Part shown: positions 1-9,600 of the stretch, one piece after another
How the letters are laid out: each line of letters begins with the position of its first letter
Position numbering within the stretch: position 1 is the first letter of the stretch
Source of the DNA: Acidobacteriaceae bacterium
GTDB lineage: Bacteria; Acidobacteriota; Terriglobia; Terriglobales; Acidobacteriaceae
DNA: 64,000 nucleotides
Direction: 5' to 3'
Assembly: GCA_003134655.1 (NCBI GenBank)
Contig: PLBY01000149.1
Location: 24,586 to 88,585, forward strand
Notes under the pieces: generated by a model
What the model was told of the DNA's origin: nothing
Databases searched by the model: none
What the model saw: the letters and a program-made list of their open reading frames with translations, nothing else
Program-made: the position numbers and the translations under genes

Positions 1-56
1 GATAGAAGGGAAAGTATGTTCAGCTTGCAACGTCTGAGTTTAACAAAAAGGCGAGG

Positions 57-914
57 ATGATGGTTTCGGAAAGGATGCCAGAGGTGACCGCAATCGGAAG
101 GATTCCATATCGAATGGCATTGGCTGGCGGCTGGATTGATCAGCCTTTCGTGTCCAAGTTGAACCCTGCGCCGCCGGGTTCCATGGTGGTCGTCGGGCTG
201 GAACCCACCTGCCGCTTTATGGACCGGGCTGGGATGGCAACCAGCACCCGAAGAATTGCGGAAAAGATCTGGAACGGGGACCTGCCAGACAAAGATCCAA
301 TGGAATTGGTGCGAGAATTGTATGCGGCCGAGAACAATGGAGCGGCAAAGCCGTCGGGCTCCCAAGACATGGCCGGTCTGATACTGCCCGGTGTCAATCG
401 GCTTGACTACGACTATCGGTTTGAAGAGGGTTTGTTTCCTGCTCACGTCGAATCCTGCAACGATCCTGATGTCGGACGCTGGCTGGAGAAAGTCCTTCAC
501 GTCGTACCCGTCGCACAGCGTCCGGATGGCTACAATCCCCTCCAAGAACAACATTTGAACGCCGAGTGGGTACGTCGGCTGAGCGAATCTGGCAAGGCAT
601 GCTATGAGGCAATCAAGGCGAAGAATATTGAAACCCTCGGCGCCTCTCTGAACGAAAGCATCAGGTGCTGGAAGGCGCTTCTGCCTCACACGGTCACAGA
701 TCCCTTGATCACGGTTGACCTCCTGGGCTTGTTGGCTCATTACCAGGATCGGTATGCGGGTGCCATGTATTCAGGTTGCGGCGGCGGGTACCTCTATGTG
801 GTTTCCGAAGAACCAGTGTCAGGGGCAATCAAGGTGAAGATCAGACTCGCGGAGAAGCATGGGCAACCTAAAATCGGCGTCGGGACACCTGTAGAGTCCG
901 CGACTACGCCCTGA
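57..914 (+). CDS. GHMP-kinase-superfamily sugar kinase-like protein
   Basis: The protein resembles the galactokinase/mevalonate-kinase (GHMP) superfamily. An N-terminal strand-turn segment with GRIPYRMALAGGW lies at residues 14-25, a phosphate-loop-like PSGSQD at 99-104 replaces the usual PxxxGLGSSAA, and a glycine-rich SGCGGGYLYVVS at 239-250 matches the C-terminal GHMP motif. No signal peptide is visible, so it should be cytosolic. At 285 residues it is shorter than typical GHMP kinases of 320-450. A purine-rich ribosome site precedes the double ATG. The next gene is a secreted alpha-L-fucosidase on the same strand, so a role in phosphorylating a released deoxysugar is possible but inferred. 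The altered P-loop leaves catalysis unproven. The preceding gene is outside the window. Confidence 0.6.
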   Translation: MMVSERMPEVTAIGRIPYRMALAGGWIDQPFVSKLNPAPPGSMVVVGLEPTCRFMDRAGMATSTRRIAEKIWNGDLPDKDPMELVRELYAAENNGAAKPSGSQDMAGLILPGVNRLDYDYRFEEGLFPAHVESCNDPDVGRWLEKVLHVVPVAQRPDGYNPLQEQHLNAEWVRRLSESGKACYEAIKAKNIETLGASLNESIRCWKALLPHTVTDPLITVDLLGLLAHYQDRYAGAMYSGCGGGYLYVVSEEPVSGAIKVKIRLAEKHGQPKIGVGTPVESATTP

Positions 915-1077
915 CTCCATCAGGCGCAATCTGGATGTGGCGTCTGCACCTAAAAGATTATCGCCATGCATTCTCAGAGCCTGAAGGCCACGAAGTTTGT
1001 CGTTTAAGTCATGCTGGTGCGGTATCTCACCTTCGGCGCGGTTGCAGTTCAAGTGACAGGATGGACACCAAGCAATC

Positions 1078-2544
1078 ATGAAGATGAAACTATTACTGTT
1101 CCTTCTTCTCGTATTAAGCGGCCTCAGTGCCCAAACCTACCAACCTACGTGGGATTCGATTGACAAGCGGCCCACTCCGACCTGGTTTACGGACGCCAAG
1201 TTCGGCATCTTCGTGCACTGGGGCGTCTACTCGGTGCCGGCCTATGCGCCCGTCATCCCTGGGAAGCTGGCCTACGCCGAGTGGTACTGGAACGCGATGA
1301 CGAGCGGAAAGGATGATCCCCAAGCGAATCCCATCGAGACCGGTACCTGGGCCTTCCACGAGAAGTGGTACGGCGTAGACGTCCCGTATCAGAACTTCGC
1401 GCCGCGGTTTCGCGCGGAGTTGTTCGACCCCGACCACTGGGCCGACGTCTTTGCCCGCTCGGGCGCCCGGTATGTTGTGCTGACCTCGAAGCATCACGAT
1501 GGATTTGCCTTGTGGCCCAGCAAAGAGGCCTCGGCCACCTGGTCACGACCCTGGAACGCCGTCGAAATTGGCCCCCAGCGCGATCTTCTGGGCGACTTGA
1601 CGGAAGCGGTTCGACGCAAGGGCCTGCGCATGGGACTCTACTATTCTCTTTACGAGTGGTACAACCCTCTCTGGTTGTCGAACAAGCAACGCTACATCAA
1701 GGAACATATGTTCCCTCAGTTCAAGGACGTGGTGACGAGCTACAAGCCGTCCATTATCTTTAGCGATGGCGAGTGGGATCTGACCTCGGCCGAATGGCAG
1801 AGTCCGGAACTGCTGGCGTGGCTATTGAACGAGTCGCCAGTAAAGGACGACGTGGTCATCAACGACCGGTGGGGCAAGGAGACCCGTCATAACCATGGAG
1901 GCTATTGGACCACGGAATACACGCCCGGCATGAGCGGCATAGACCATCCTTGGGAGGAGAACCGCGGCATGGGCTTTAGCTACGGCTACAACCGCGCGGA
2001 GCGCTTGGAAGACTACCACACCGGTCGCGAACTCGTCATCATGCTCGTGGATGTCGTCAGTCGCGGCGGCAACCTGCTGCTCGACATTGGTCCCGATGCC
2101 GACGGCACAATCCCCGTGGTAATGGAAGAGCGTCTCATTCAGATCGGCGACTGGCTGAAGGTCAATGGCGAAGCAATCTATGGCACGAAACTCTGGAAAG
2201 CCACACGGCAATGGAGCGCGGGCGAAGTCCCCAAGATCGCGTATAACACCGAATTTGAGACGCCCTACGACGTGACGAAACTGACAGCCAGGCCGAAGCC
2301 GGGCAAGGCGGGTATCGAAGCATTCTTCACATCGAAGGGCGGCAACGTGTTCGCGATTCTGCCGCATTGGCCGGGCCGCAGCTTCCACGTCAAGGATGTG
2401 ACTGGTGTCAGGTCAGTGACTCTGCTGGGATCCAAGACGCCGCTAAGGTTCAAGGCGGCGCAAGGCGGCGTGTCGATCGAGTTGCCCGATCTCCCCGAAG
2501 AGTTGCTCTGCCAGCCGGCTTGGGTATTGAAACTGAGCCAATGA
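1078..2544 (+). CDS. Secreted GH29 alpha-L-fucosidase
   Basis: This exo-glycosidase should release terminal L-fucose from glycans outside the cytoplasm. Residues 1-18 form a signal peptide ending near LSAQ. The GH29 TIM barrel follows, with the family landmarks WFTDAKFGIFVHWG (36-49), YVVLTSKHHDGFALW (about 131-146) and SIIFSDGEWD (225-234); D230 is the expected nucleophile of the retaining mechanism. A beta-sandwich-like tail closes the protein. Its 488 residues are normal for GH29. The ribosome site before ATG is weak, and a second ATG lies two codons in. It follows the GHMP-like kinase by 163 bp. Linkage preference cannot be told from sequence. Family assignment is firm; the link to the deoxysugar pathway at 15-30 kb is inference. 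Confidence 0.93.
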   Translation: MKMKLLLFLLLVLSGLSAQTYQPTWDSIDKRPTPTWFTDAKFGIFVHWGVYSVPAYAPVIPGKLAYAEWYWNAMTSGKDDPQANPIETGTWAFHEKWYGVDVPYQNFAPRFRAELFDPDHWADVFARSGARYVVLTSKHHDGFALWPSKEASATWSRPWNAVEIGPQRDLLGDLTEAVRRKGLRMGLYYSLYEWYNPLWLSNKQRYIKEHMFPQFKDVVTSYKPSIIFSDGEWDLTSAEWQSPELLAWLLNESPVKDDVVINDRWGKETRHNHGGYWTTEYTPGMSGIDHPWEENRGMGFSYGYNRAERLEDYHTGRELVIMLVDVVSRGGNLLLDIGPDADGTIPVVMEERLIQIGDWLKVNGEAIYGTKLWKATRQWSAGEVPKIAYNTEFETPYDVTKLTARPKPGKAGIEAFFTSKGGNVFAILPHWPGRSFHVKDVTGVRSVTLLGSKTPLRFKAAQGGVSIELPDLPEELLCQPAWVLKLSQ

Positions 2545-2597
2545 ACCGCTTTGGATTTGCTCTCCTCTCTTTGCAACGAAGTATCGGCAATAGATTC

Positions 2598-2868
2598 GTC
2601 CGTCCTCCTGTATCCGTTGGAAGATGTCCTTTATCCGCTCGTGATCGGAAACATCGCATTCATGCACGTGCGCAGCGCCCCCGCGCCCGATAATTTCTTG
2701 AGCTGTCGACTGAGCCTGCCCCTTATCAGCGTCGACCAGGTGAATGCAAGCCCCGCTCATGGCAAACTTCAGAGCAATCGCTCGTCCGATCCCGCTCGCT
2801 CCACCAGTAATAAGTGCTGTCTTGCCATGCAGCGGACGCCCGCCCTTGCTTAGCGTTCGGTCGCTCAC
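2598..2868 (-). pseudogene. 3'-truncated short-chain dehydrogenase remnant
   Basis: The minus strand preserves the first 85-90 residues of a classical SDR: a GTG start at 2868 with GGGAG upstream, the cofactor motif TGGASGIGRAIA, an acidic residue at the end of beta2 (HLVDAD) and the adenine-site CDVSD. Homology stops just after QEDGRI, where NNAG should follow, and the catalytic Tyr-Lys region is absent. The reading frame then runs on meaninglessly into the 3' end of the fucosidase gene. The break lies about 55 bp beyond the fucosidase stop, so an insertion or deletion there probably removed the rest. It cannot encode a working enzyme. Confidence 0.7.
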
Positions 2869-2926
2869 AGCGAAATCTCCCTTCCAGAAAATGAATGCAT
2901 GCAGTTCCATCCGCGCTGCGCGAAAG

Positions 2927-4075
2927 TCATCCGATCACCAATTTTCGGATATGCTCCAAAACCTCGCGGAAGTAGCGGCTATCACGGTCGTTGCCATCGG
3001 GGTTGAATATTCGGAACGGATAAACCTGGGCTTGCACCCACGGCATATAGCCCCAGCTTCCACCGGACTGAAATACAGCGTCGCAGCCTGCCAGTTCCCT
3101 TGCCAAGTTCTCCGGCGTCGTCTCGCGACCGTTATCATCTTCATCCATGTAGATCGGGCCGGGCACTTTCGGGTTCGCCACCAGTTCGCCCACTCCCTTC
3201 CGTTTCTCCTCCGGGGTACGGAAATTGCCGTGGATCGTAGAGAGATCGCCATGTTGCAAAATGGCCGGATACACTAGTACGTTCTTGTCGCCCAGGGACG
3301 ATGCCGAGATCGGCAGACGGAAAGCTGCCTTCTTCACTTTGAACCGCTCCCGTGCCACTCTGATTAGATGACCCATTTCTGTGACGATATAGGGATCTTG
3401 ATCGAAGGTGTCGTATTCGTTGGCAATCTCGATCATGACGTTGCGGCAGTCGTGGTCGATCAGCCAGTCGGTTATGTTGCGCACGGCCTGGTCGATCGCG
3501 TGCGGACCCTCCAACACGTCCACTTGGTATACATAAAAGTAAATGAGATTGAGTACCATCCCCCGCTGGTCAAGGGCCTGTTGCAGCGCGCGCAGGCGTT
3601 CCATCCATTCTGCTTTCAGCGAGCCATCGGGCCGGAACGCACTAACGAGCGCACCTTTGCCCGGACCAAGTTTGGCCGCAAGGTCTCGCCTGATACTTCC
3701 CTCGCGCTCGTAGTGCATGTTGCCTCCTTGCAGGGAAACGTTGAGCGCAAGGATGCCGTTGCGGCGGTACGTGTCCAACGCCTCAATCACGCGCCTTGTG
3801 TGGGCCTTGGCATCAAAGTGGGCTTCTGTCAGATATTCATCCTGAAACAGCGCTTGTGCGATCCGCAGATTCATCAGCTTGCCGGCGGCTTCGGGCCGAT
3901 AACCTTTTCCTGTGTACGTCTTGTGCCACGGTCCGTTACCCTCGCGCATGTAGAACGAGCGTGGGTCGTATCCTGGCCCGAGCATCTTGCCAGTTGCGAT
4001 CTCGACAGCATGGGCGCAGCCTGCGCCCAGCAAAAGCCAAGCCATTAGCAGTCGCACATAAGAGTTCTTCTTCAC
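2927..4075 (-). CDS. Secreted glycoside-hydrolase-like TIM-barrel protein
   Basis: A hydrophobic signal peptide (LLMAWLLLGAGCAHA) is followed by a single domain that looks like a clan GH-A barrel. It contains VMIEIANEYD, with Asn-Glu at about 219-220 placed like the acid/base NE pair of GH5-type enzymes, and GPIYMDEDDNG near the C terminus, where a second carboxylate could serve. No CAZy family can be named by eye. The open frame reaches a TTG at 4087, but GTG at 4075 gives a more usual signal-peptide start; the ribosome site is weak in both cases. It is the last gene of the minus-strand run that starts with the GH3 enzyme at 12.85 kb, which suggests a role in the same extracellular glycan breakdown. 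Confidence 0.6.
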   Translation of the reverse strand: MKKNSYVRLLMAWLLLGAGCAHAVEIATGKMLGPGYDPRSFYMREGNGPWHKTYTGKGYRPEAAGKLMNLRIAQALFQDEYLTEAHFDAKAHTRRVIEALDTYRRNGILALNVSLQGGNMHYEREGSIRRDLAAKLGPGKGALVSAFRPDGSLKAEWMERLRALQQALDQRGMVLNLIYFYVYQVDVLEGPHAIDQAVRNITDWLIDHDCRNVMIEIANEYDTFDQDPYIVTEMGHLIRVARERFKVKKAAFRLPISASSLGDKNVLVYPAILQHGDLSTIHGNFRTPEEKRKGVGELVANPKVPGPIYMDEDDNGRETTPENLARELAGCDAVFQSGGSWGYMPWVQAQVYPFRIFNPDGNDRDSRYFREVLEHIRKLVIG

Positions 4076-4169
4076 TTCTTCACACAATCCTCATTTAGTT
4101 CGCATGCGATGTAGAGCTGTCGAGCTTCGTTCTGCCTTGGCCCATGCCAGAATCGGCAACTCGAACCGT

Positions 4170-5285
4170 TCACTTGCAAGGTGGCCAGTTGGTCCGCGTT
4201 GAATACGGGGACTTGGCTACGCAATTCCTAGGCTGGGGAGGAATCAGGGGCGGCGGCATCTTGGTCTCAGGCGGGCTAAGCATTTCCTGCGCCGCTGCGT
4301 CCCACGTATTGCCATTCTGGGTGACGGGACCGCACCCGCCGAGATCCTGAAATCCCGTTTGACTGCCATCCTTCCGTATCTCCGTGGCGATGTTGTGGGT
4401 AACGGTCACGGGGCCGCATGGCTCCCGGCGGTATTGGTTCCACACCACCATGGCCACGTTTCCGGAATCCGGCGAATCCACTGGGGTTCGGTCTAGAACT
4501 TCATTGTGGTCCATCAACTGACTGGTGCCTGTAGCAATACTAACGCCGCACTCGCCGGTGTCTACTAGACGGTTACGGATGAACTGGACGCTATTTGCGT
4601 CGTCGTCGGCGATCAGCCCGCACCCCGAAGGGCTATGCCCACCCGTAATGTAGTTGTTGCCCGCAAGAAAACTGGAGCCGATCCCGAAGTTGATGGAGTC
4701 CTCCTGGTTTTCTGGATACAGATACTTCGTTGTATCCAGGCTGCTAAGCGCGTAATTGTTCAGCACAACCACGTTGCTCGATTTCCACGCCTGCACGTTC
4801 TGCCCTCGGGAAGACGGATTCCCGCCGCGAGGATTGAGAAGAAAATTTCCGATGACGGTCAGGCCGATCACTTTTTCAAACGCTTCGACATTGGATTCGC
4901 TGTAGGCGATCACATTCCCCTGAACTATGATCTGAGACGTACGATGCGCCACAACGCCATCATTGTAGTCGCAACATTTTGCGGTGTGGGTCTCCGGATG
5001 GATGTAGTTGTCGTAGATCTGGATATTGCTACCGCCACTGATTCTCACGCCGTTTCCGCCACACGGCCCGATCTCCGAATTCTCAATGGTGATGTCGTAA
5101 GAGTCTACGATCCGAATACAGTCTTGGTTCTTGCCGGAAGTGATTCTTAGACCCACGTAGACCCTATGACTCTGATGTTGAATGACGAGTGGACCGCTGG
5201 CTTGGGCCGAAACCGAGTCACGACCCAGAAACAAGACAAAACAGAACAGCGCCAAAATGCGCGTTGGCGAACCTTGCTTGGTCAT
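4170..5285 (-). CDS. Secreted right-handed parallel beta-helix protein (paralogue A)
   Basis: A signal peptide spans roughly residues 1-28 (ending SVSAQA). Short repeated rungs rich in N-x-I/V patterns follow (for example ITIENSEIGPCGGNGV and IQIYDNYIHPE), as expected for a pectate-lyase-like beta-helix (NosD/PbH1 repeats). The C-terminal tail is proline- and cysteine-rich, with PPPLIPPQPRNCVAKSP. It is clearly homologous along its whole length to the neighbour at 5459-6607, so the pair arose by tandem duplication. Carbohydrate binding or lyase/hydrolase activity on a polysaccharide is plausible from fold and context, but no catalytic set can be assigned. The ribosome site before ATG is weak. 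Confidence 0.7.
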   Translation of the reverse strand: MTKQGSPTRILALFCFVLFLGRDSVSAQASGPLVIQHQSHRVYVGLRITSGKNQDCIRIVDSYDITIENSEIGPCGGNGVRISGGSNIQIYDNYIHPETHTAKCCDYNDGVVAHRTSQIIVQGNVIAYSESNVEAFEKVIGLTVIGNFLLNPRGGNPSSRGQNVQAWKSSNVVVLNNYALSSLDTTKYLYPENQEDSINFGIGSSFLAGNNYITGGHSPSGCGLIADDDANSVQFIRNRLVDTGECGVSIATGTSQLMDHNEVLDRTPVDSPDSGNVAMVVWNQYRREPCGPVTVTHNIATEIRKDGSQTGFQDLGGCGPVTQNGNTWDAAAQEMLSPPETKMPPPLIPPQPRNCVAKSPYSTRTNWPPCK

Positions 5286-5458
5286 CGTGAGGCCTGCGGT
5301 GAAAACAACAGCTAAGTTAGAGGCTCAGCATTCCGACTTGCGTCGCCGACATCGGTGCCAGGCATTTCGAGGTAGTAAGAGCTAAGTTGCTTCCCTTCCA
5401 TTTTCGAAGCCACAGATCGAAAGCTGAGTTTTGGTTGAGCCGAACCGGACTTCGCCGT

Positions 5459-6607
5459 TCAGTGGCAAGCTGGCCATCCGGTCTGTGTCGAATACGGAGA
5501 CTTGGCTACGCAATTCTTGGGCTGAGGCGGAATCAAAGGTGGCGGCATCTTCGTGGAAGGCGGATTGAGAAGGGTCCATGCCGCTGCATCCCACGTATTG
5601 CCGCTTTTTGTTTCCGGGGAGCATCCGCCGCCATCGTAAAACGAGTTGTAAGTGCCATTGGTCAATTTGAAGACTGCGGTATTGTTCGTCAGAGTCACAG
5701 GCCCGCATGCCTCGCCGTACTGATTCCAGATATAAATGGCTGTGTTGCCCCCTCCACTTATCTGGTCGTTTTCGAAGACCTTATTGTGGTCCACCAGTTG
5801 GTTAGTTCCGCTGGCGAGGCCAATGCCGCACTGGCCTGTGTTCACCAATTGATTGTAGGTGAACTGAGCACTGTTGGCGGCCTCGTCGGCGATGATTCCG
5901 CATCCCGATGCACTGTGCCCGCCCGTGACGTAGTTGTTAGTGGCGACACCGCCTGATCCAAACATGAAGTTGATCGAATCCTCCTGGACGTCCGCGTACT
6001 TGTACCCTGTTTTGCTAGAGAGCGTGTAGTTGTTCTGCACAACTACGTTGGTCGCATACCACGCCGCCACATTTTGGCCTCTTGAATAGTTACCGCCGCG
6101 GGGATTGAGAAAGAAATTCCCCGTGACCGTCACACTGTCAATGGTTGGGTTGTTGTCGACTCCGTCATTGCCGTTGATCGCGATATTGGATTCGCCATAG
6201 GCGATCACGTTCCCCTGAATGAGGACGTGCGACACTCCCGGCGTGATGAATATCCCATTGTTGTAGTCGCAGCATGCGTTCTTGTGGGTCTCGGGATGAA
6301 TATAGTTGTCGTAGATGTAAATCTGGCTGACGCTGCCGGTATTCGTAAAAATGTCAATGCCGTGGCCACCACAGGGCCCGATCTGAGAACTCTCGATCGT
6401 GATGTTGGTGGAATCTATGATCTGGATGCAGTCTTGTCCGGCCTTGGTGGTGGTGATGTTCAGACCCGTATATACTTTGTTGCTCTGATTCTTGATGACC
6501 AAGGTTTGACCTTGAGTCGGACTGCAGTTAATCAAGGCAACAACAACTATGGATATGACACAGATCATTAAGAACAACCGACGTAGCAACGCGGTTGATG
6601 TGGACAT
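5459..6607 (-). CDS. Secreted right-handed parallel beta-helix protein (paralogue B)
   Basis: This is the tandem paralogue of the protein at 4170-5285. The shared rung motifs SQIGPCGGHGI, YDNYIHPETHKNACCDYNNG and DSINFMFGSG occur in the same order, as does the closing tail PPPLIPPQPKNCVAKSP. A signal peptide covers about residues 1-34. Conserved cysteines in the CCDYN and GPCGG rungs and in the tail suggest disulfide stabilisation outside the cell. A strong AGGAGG site precedes the ATG. The gene starts 63 bp after the TonB-receptor stop, so cotranscription with the receptor and the upstream GH3 gene is likely. Substrate and activity are unknown. Confidence 0.72.
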   Translation of the reverse strand: MSTSTALLRRLFLMICVISIVVVALINCSPTQGQTLVIKNQSNKVYTGLNITTTKAGQDCIQIIDSTNITIESSQIGPCGGHGIDIFTNTGSVSQIYIYDNYIHPETHKNACCDYNNGIFITPGVSHVLIQGNVIAYGESNIAINGNDGVDNNPTIDSVTVTGNFFLNPRGGNYSRGQNVAAWYATNVVVQNNYTLSSKTGYKYADVQEDSINFMFGSGGVATNNYVTGGHSASGCGIIADEAANSAQFTYNQLVNTGQCGIGLASGTNQLVDHNKVFENDQISGGGNTAIYIWNQYGEACGPVTLTNNTAVFKLTNGTYNSFYDGGGCSPETKSGNTWDAAAWTLLNPPSTKMPPPLIPPQPKNCVAKSPYSTQTGWPACH

Positions 6608-6670
6608 TGCAGTCCTCCTTTTGACCAGAAATGATTCCGTTGCAATACGTATCTACGAGACTGGAAGAAC

Positions 6671-9600
6671 CTAGAAGCTGAGCTTGGCTCCTACCTGTAG
6701 GTTCCGGTTCGTGTTGGCGGACGTGATGGTCCCTTCTGAGCCGCTGCCGATATGTGCGTTCGGCTGCCCGAAGTTGGGATGATTCGCGATGTCGTAGACA
6801 TCCACTCTCATCTCTAACCGGCCACCTTCGCCCAGCTTTTTGAGAGCGAAGTGCTTGGCCAGCGACATGTTCACGGTTCTCCACTTTGGGCCTCGGAGAA
6901 TGTCCCGTCTCGAGTCGCCGTAAGCGTAATCCGTCGTCACCCCGCCAATGACGGCAGTCGGCTGGACGAAGCACGAGTCCTCGAACCACCCCATATCAGG
7001 AATTGGATTCCCGGATGAGTCGGTTGGAGCACTGGAGATGGCATGGGGATGGGAGAGTGTGCCGTTGCACACGCGGTTCGGCCACTGCGCGCCACCGTTG
7101 ATAGCTCCACTAGCGTTAGAGTTCATAAGCGGAGTGAACGGCAGACCCGAGTGAACCTGGAAGACGCCGGACAGCGTCCATCCGCCCACCAAGCTGTTCA
7201 GGGTACCGCCTCGGTTCAGCAGTTGCTTCCCTTTTCCTAAGGGCAGTTCGTACACTGCCGATCCGCTCCACAACTGCGGAACGTCATAGCTGGCCACGGC
7301 ATACATGGAGCGCGGATTGTACGAGTTTTGCCAGCTACCACTGTCAGACGTACAGCACGAACCCGGCGAGGTGAACTCATCCATCGCCTTGGAGAACGTA
7401 TAATTGACCCGGAAAGTCAGGCCATGCGAGACCATGGTTCGGGCGCTGAGCTGAAGAGAGTTGTAGTGGGATATTCCGTCGTACAGATTGGCGGGGATCC
7501 CCCCGTTCGGGTATTGGGGATATGGCAGACAGGCCAATTCCGCTGTCGGGTCCGTTTGTGCCAGCGCCAGACATGACTCAGGAGTTTGGTCGATTTGCCG
7601 GGCGAACAACAGATGCTTTCCGCTGCTGCCCACATAGGCCGCGTCCAGGCCTACGCGTCCAATCTGATGCTGGATGTCGAGAGAGTACTGCTCCACATAA
7701 GCAGCCTTCGCGTGATACTGCATCCAATACGTTCCTTGCCCATTCAATGACTCAGGCTGGCGCGCAGCAGGTCCTGGGTAGAGAATCGCCCCCTGCGGGA
7801 TGCTTGGAGTTGACAACGTGAAGACGGGGCCAACATTTTCCGGAAATGTAGGAAGGTACAGGATGTTGTTAGGCGTGCCAATCGAGCCACTAGTCTGGAA
7901 ACCTGCAGGAAACGTATTGAAATAGTTGTTTCCTCCCCACATCTCGGTAAACGTTCCGTATCCGCCGCGAACTGACCACTTCTCCTTCGGCGACCAGGCA
8001 AAGCCGATTCTTGGCTGAAAGATGTCTTTCACCGTCGCAATCTGCGCGGTAGGACAATGGTATGTGCCGACGCTTGTGCTGAACGTCACGCCGGCATAGC
8101 AGTTGGCGCCATACCCGGGGGCAAAGTTGCTCTGACCACTGGGATCGGTGGGATTGATTCCTGAATTCCACAAATCCGGAGTGAAATTCGCCCACATCTT
8201 CTTGGCTTCCGACCATCCCGACTGCATCAGGTAACGCACGCCCAGATTCAAAGTCAGGTGCGGTGTAATCTTGTAGTCGTCGTTGGCAAAGGCCTGCACG
8301 TTCCACGCCCTGCCCCCAACTTCAGGCGTAATAGATACGCCCCAACCGTCGGTTAAACCCAACAGGAAGTCGGCGTAGCCGAGTGCCTGCTTATTCGGGT
8401 CCATGGGGTTTGACGTATAGTACCCGGCAAAGTCGTAGTCGCCGGAATCCAGGTTGGCCCATGCCTGGTTGTCTTGCCAACGGTCGAACTCGCCGCCGAA
8501 CTTGAGGATGTGCTTTCCCTTCGACCAGGTGAGCGTGTCAGAGTACATGTAGCTGTTAAATCCGAGTTTGGCCGAGAGACTGGTATTGAGACTGGTCCCG
8601 GCCGCTCCCCCGATATTGATGTTGGGAAAGACATCCGATTGTCCTGCAAAGAGCTGGATTCCAACCTTCGCCGGGAACCCTGCCCCCACATCCGGCGATT
8701 TCCAGAGTCCGTATTGTCGAAGGAAAGAAATCCTGGCCTCATTCACCAGTTTGGAACTGACCGTCCAGGCATCGGTAATCTGCGCCTGACTACCCTGGCC
8801 ACTCTGGTATGAACAGGCACCGCCACCCGCTGAAATCGGACAAGCCGGGCCCGGACTCTTGCTGTTCCCCGGGTTGAACATGGCTGAGCCCGACATGCGG
8901 TGTGAGGATGACACGTCGTAGTCAACCTTGAAATTGTAGGAAATCGAGTGGTTGGTGTTCACCGTATTCGAATAATAGTTGTTGGAAGGTATTCCGGGCC
9001 CGTTTGGGACAGCAGGAAAATAAGCTTGGAGTTTAGCCGCTACCGGGTCGAAGCTGGTCGTCGGCGGCATCACGTTCAACTGGCCGTTGTACTGGAATGG
9101 CATGCGGCAGGTCACTCCGTTGACGACTTGAGTCGTGGACGGATCGTAGATTTGACCTAACAACATCGGTTGGTTATTGCAGGGGTTGACAGCCTGCAGG
9201 CCAGTTGTGGGATCGATGTCAGGCCCTCCCAGAAAGGCCGAAAAGTCACCCTGCTTCATGGCTGGCGTCGGGAAAGTATAAAAAGAGGGCGAATAAGTGA
9301 TGTTGGGATTGTCCTGAAGGCTGAAGAAGAAGAAAGCTTTGTTGTGCACAATCGGACCGCCGAGAGTGCCGCCGAACATGTGCCAACGAAGAGGTGTGAC
9401 CGAAGTCGCGAAGTAGTTGCGCGCCTCGCCCAAGGCGTCGTTCTGCTCGAAGTCGTATAGCGATCCGTGGAACGTATTGCCGCCGCTCTTGGTGATCACG
9501 TTAAGAGCCGCCACGCCACCTCCGTACTCGGCGCCGAAGTTGCTTGTGCTCATGTCCACTTCAGCGATGTCGTCCAGGGGCACCGTGTTTCCTGGATTCT

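Noticed and set aside
1365..1763. Long open frames overlapping the fucosidase gene
   Set aside because: They lie inside the GH29 gene in other frames, have no ribosome site and carry no motifs.
5459..6607. Possible lipobox (ALINC) in the beta-helix protein
   Set aside because: Asn before Cys does not fit the lipobox, and the hydrophobic segment reads as an ordinary signal peptide.
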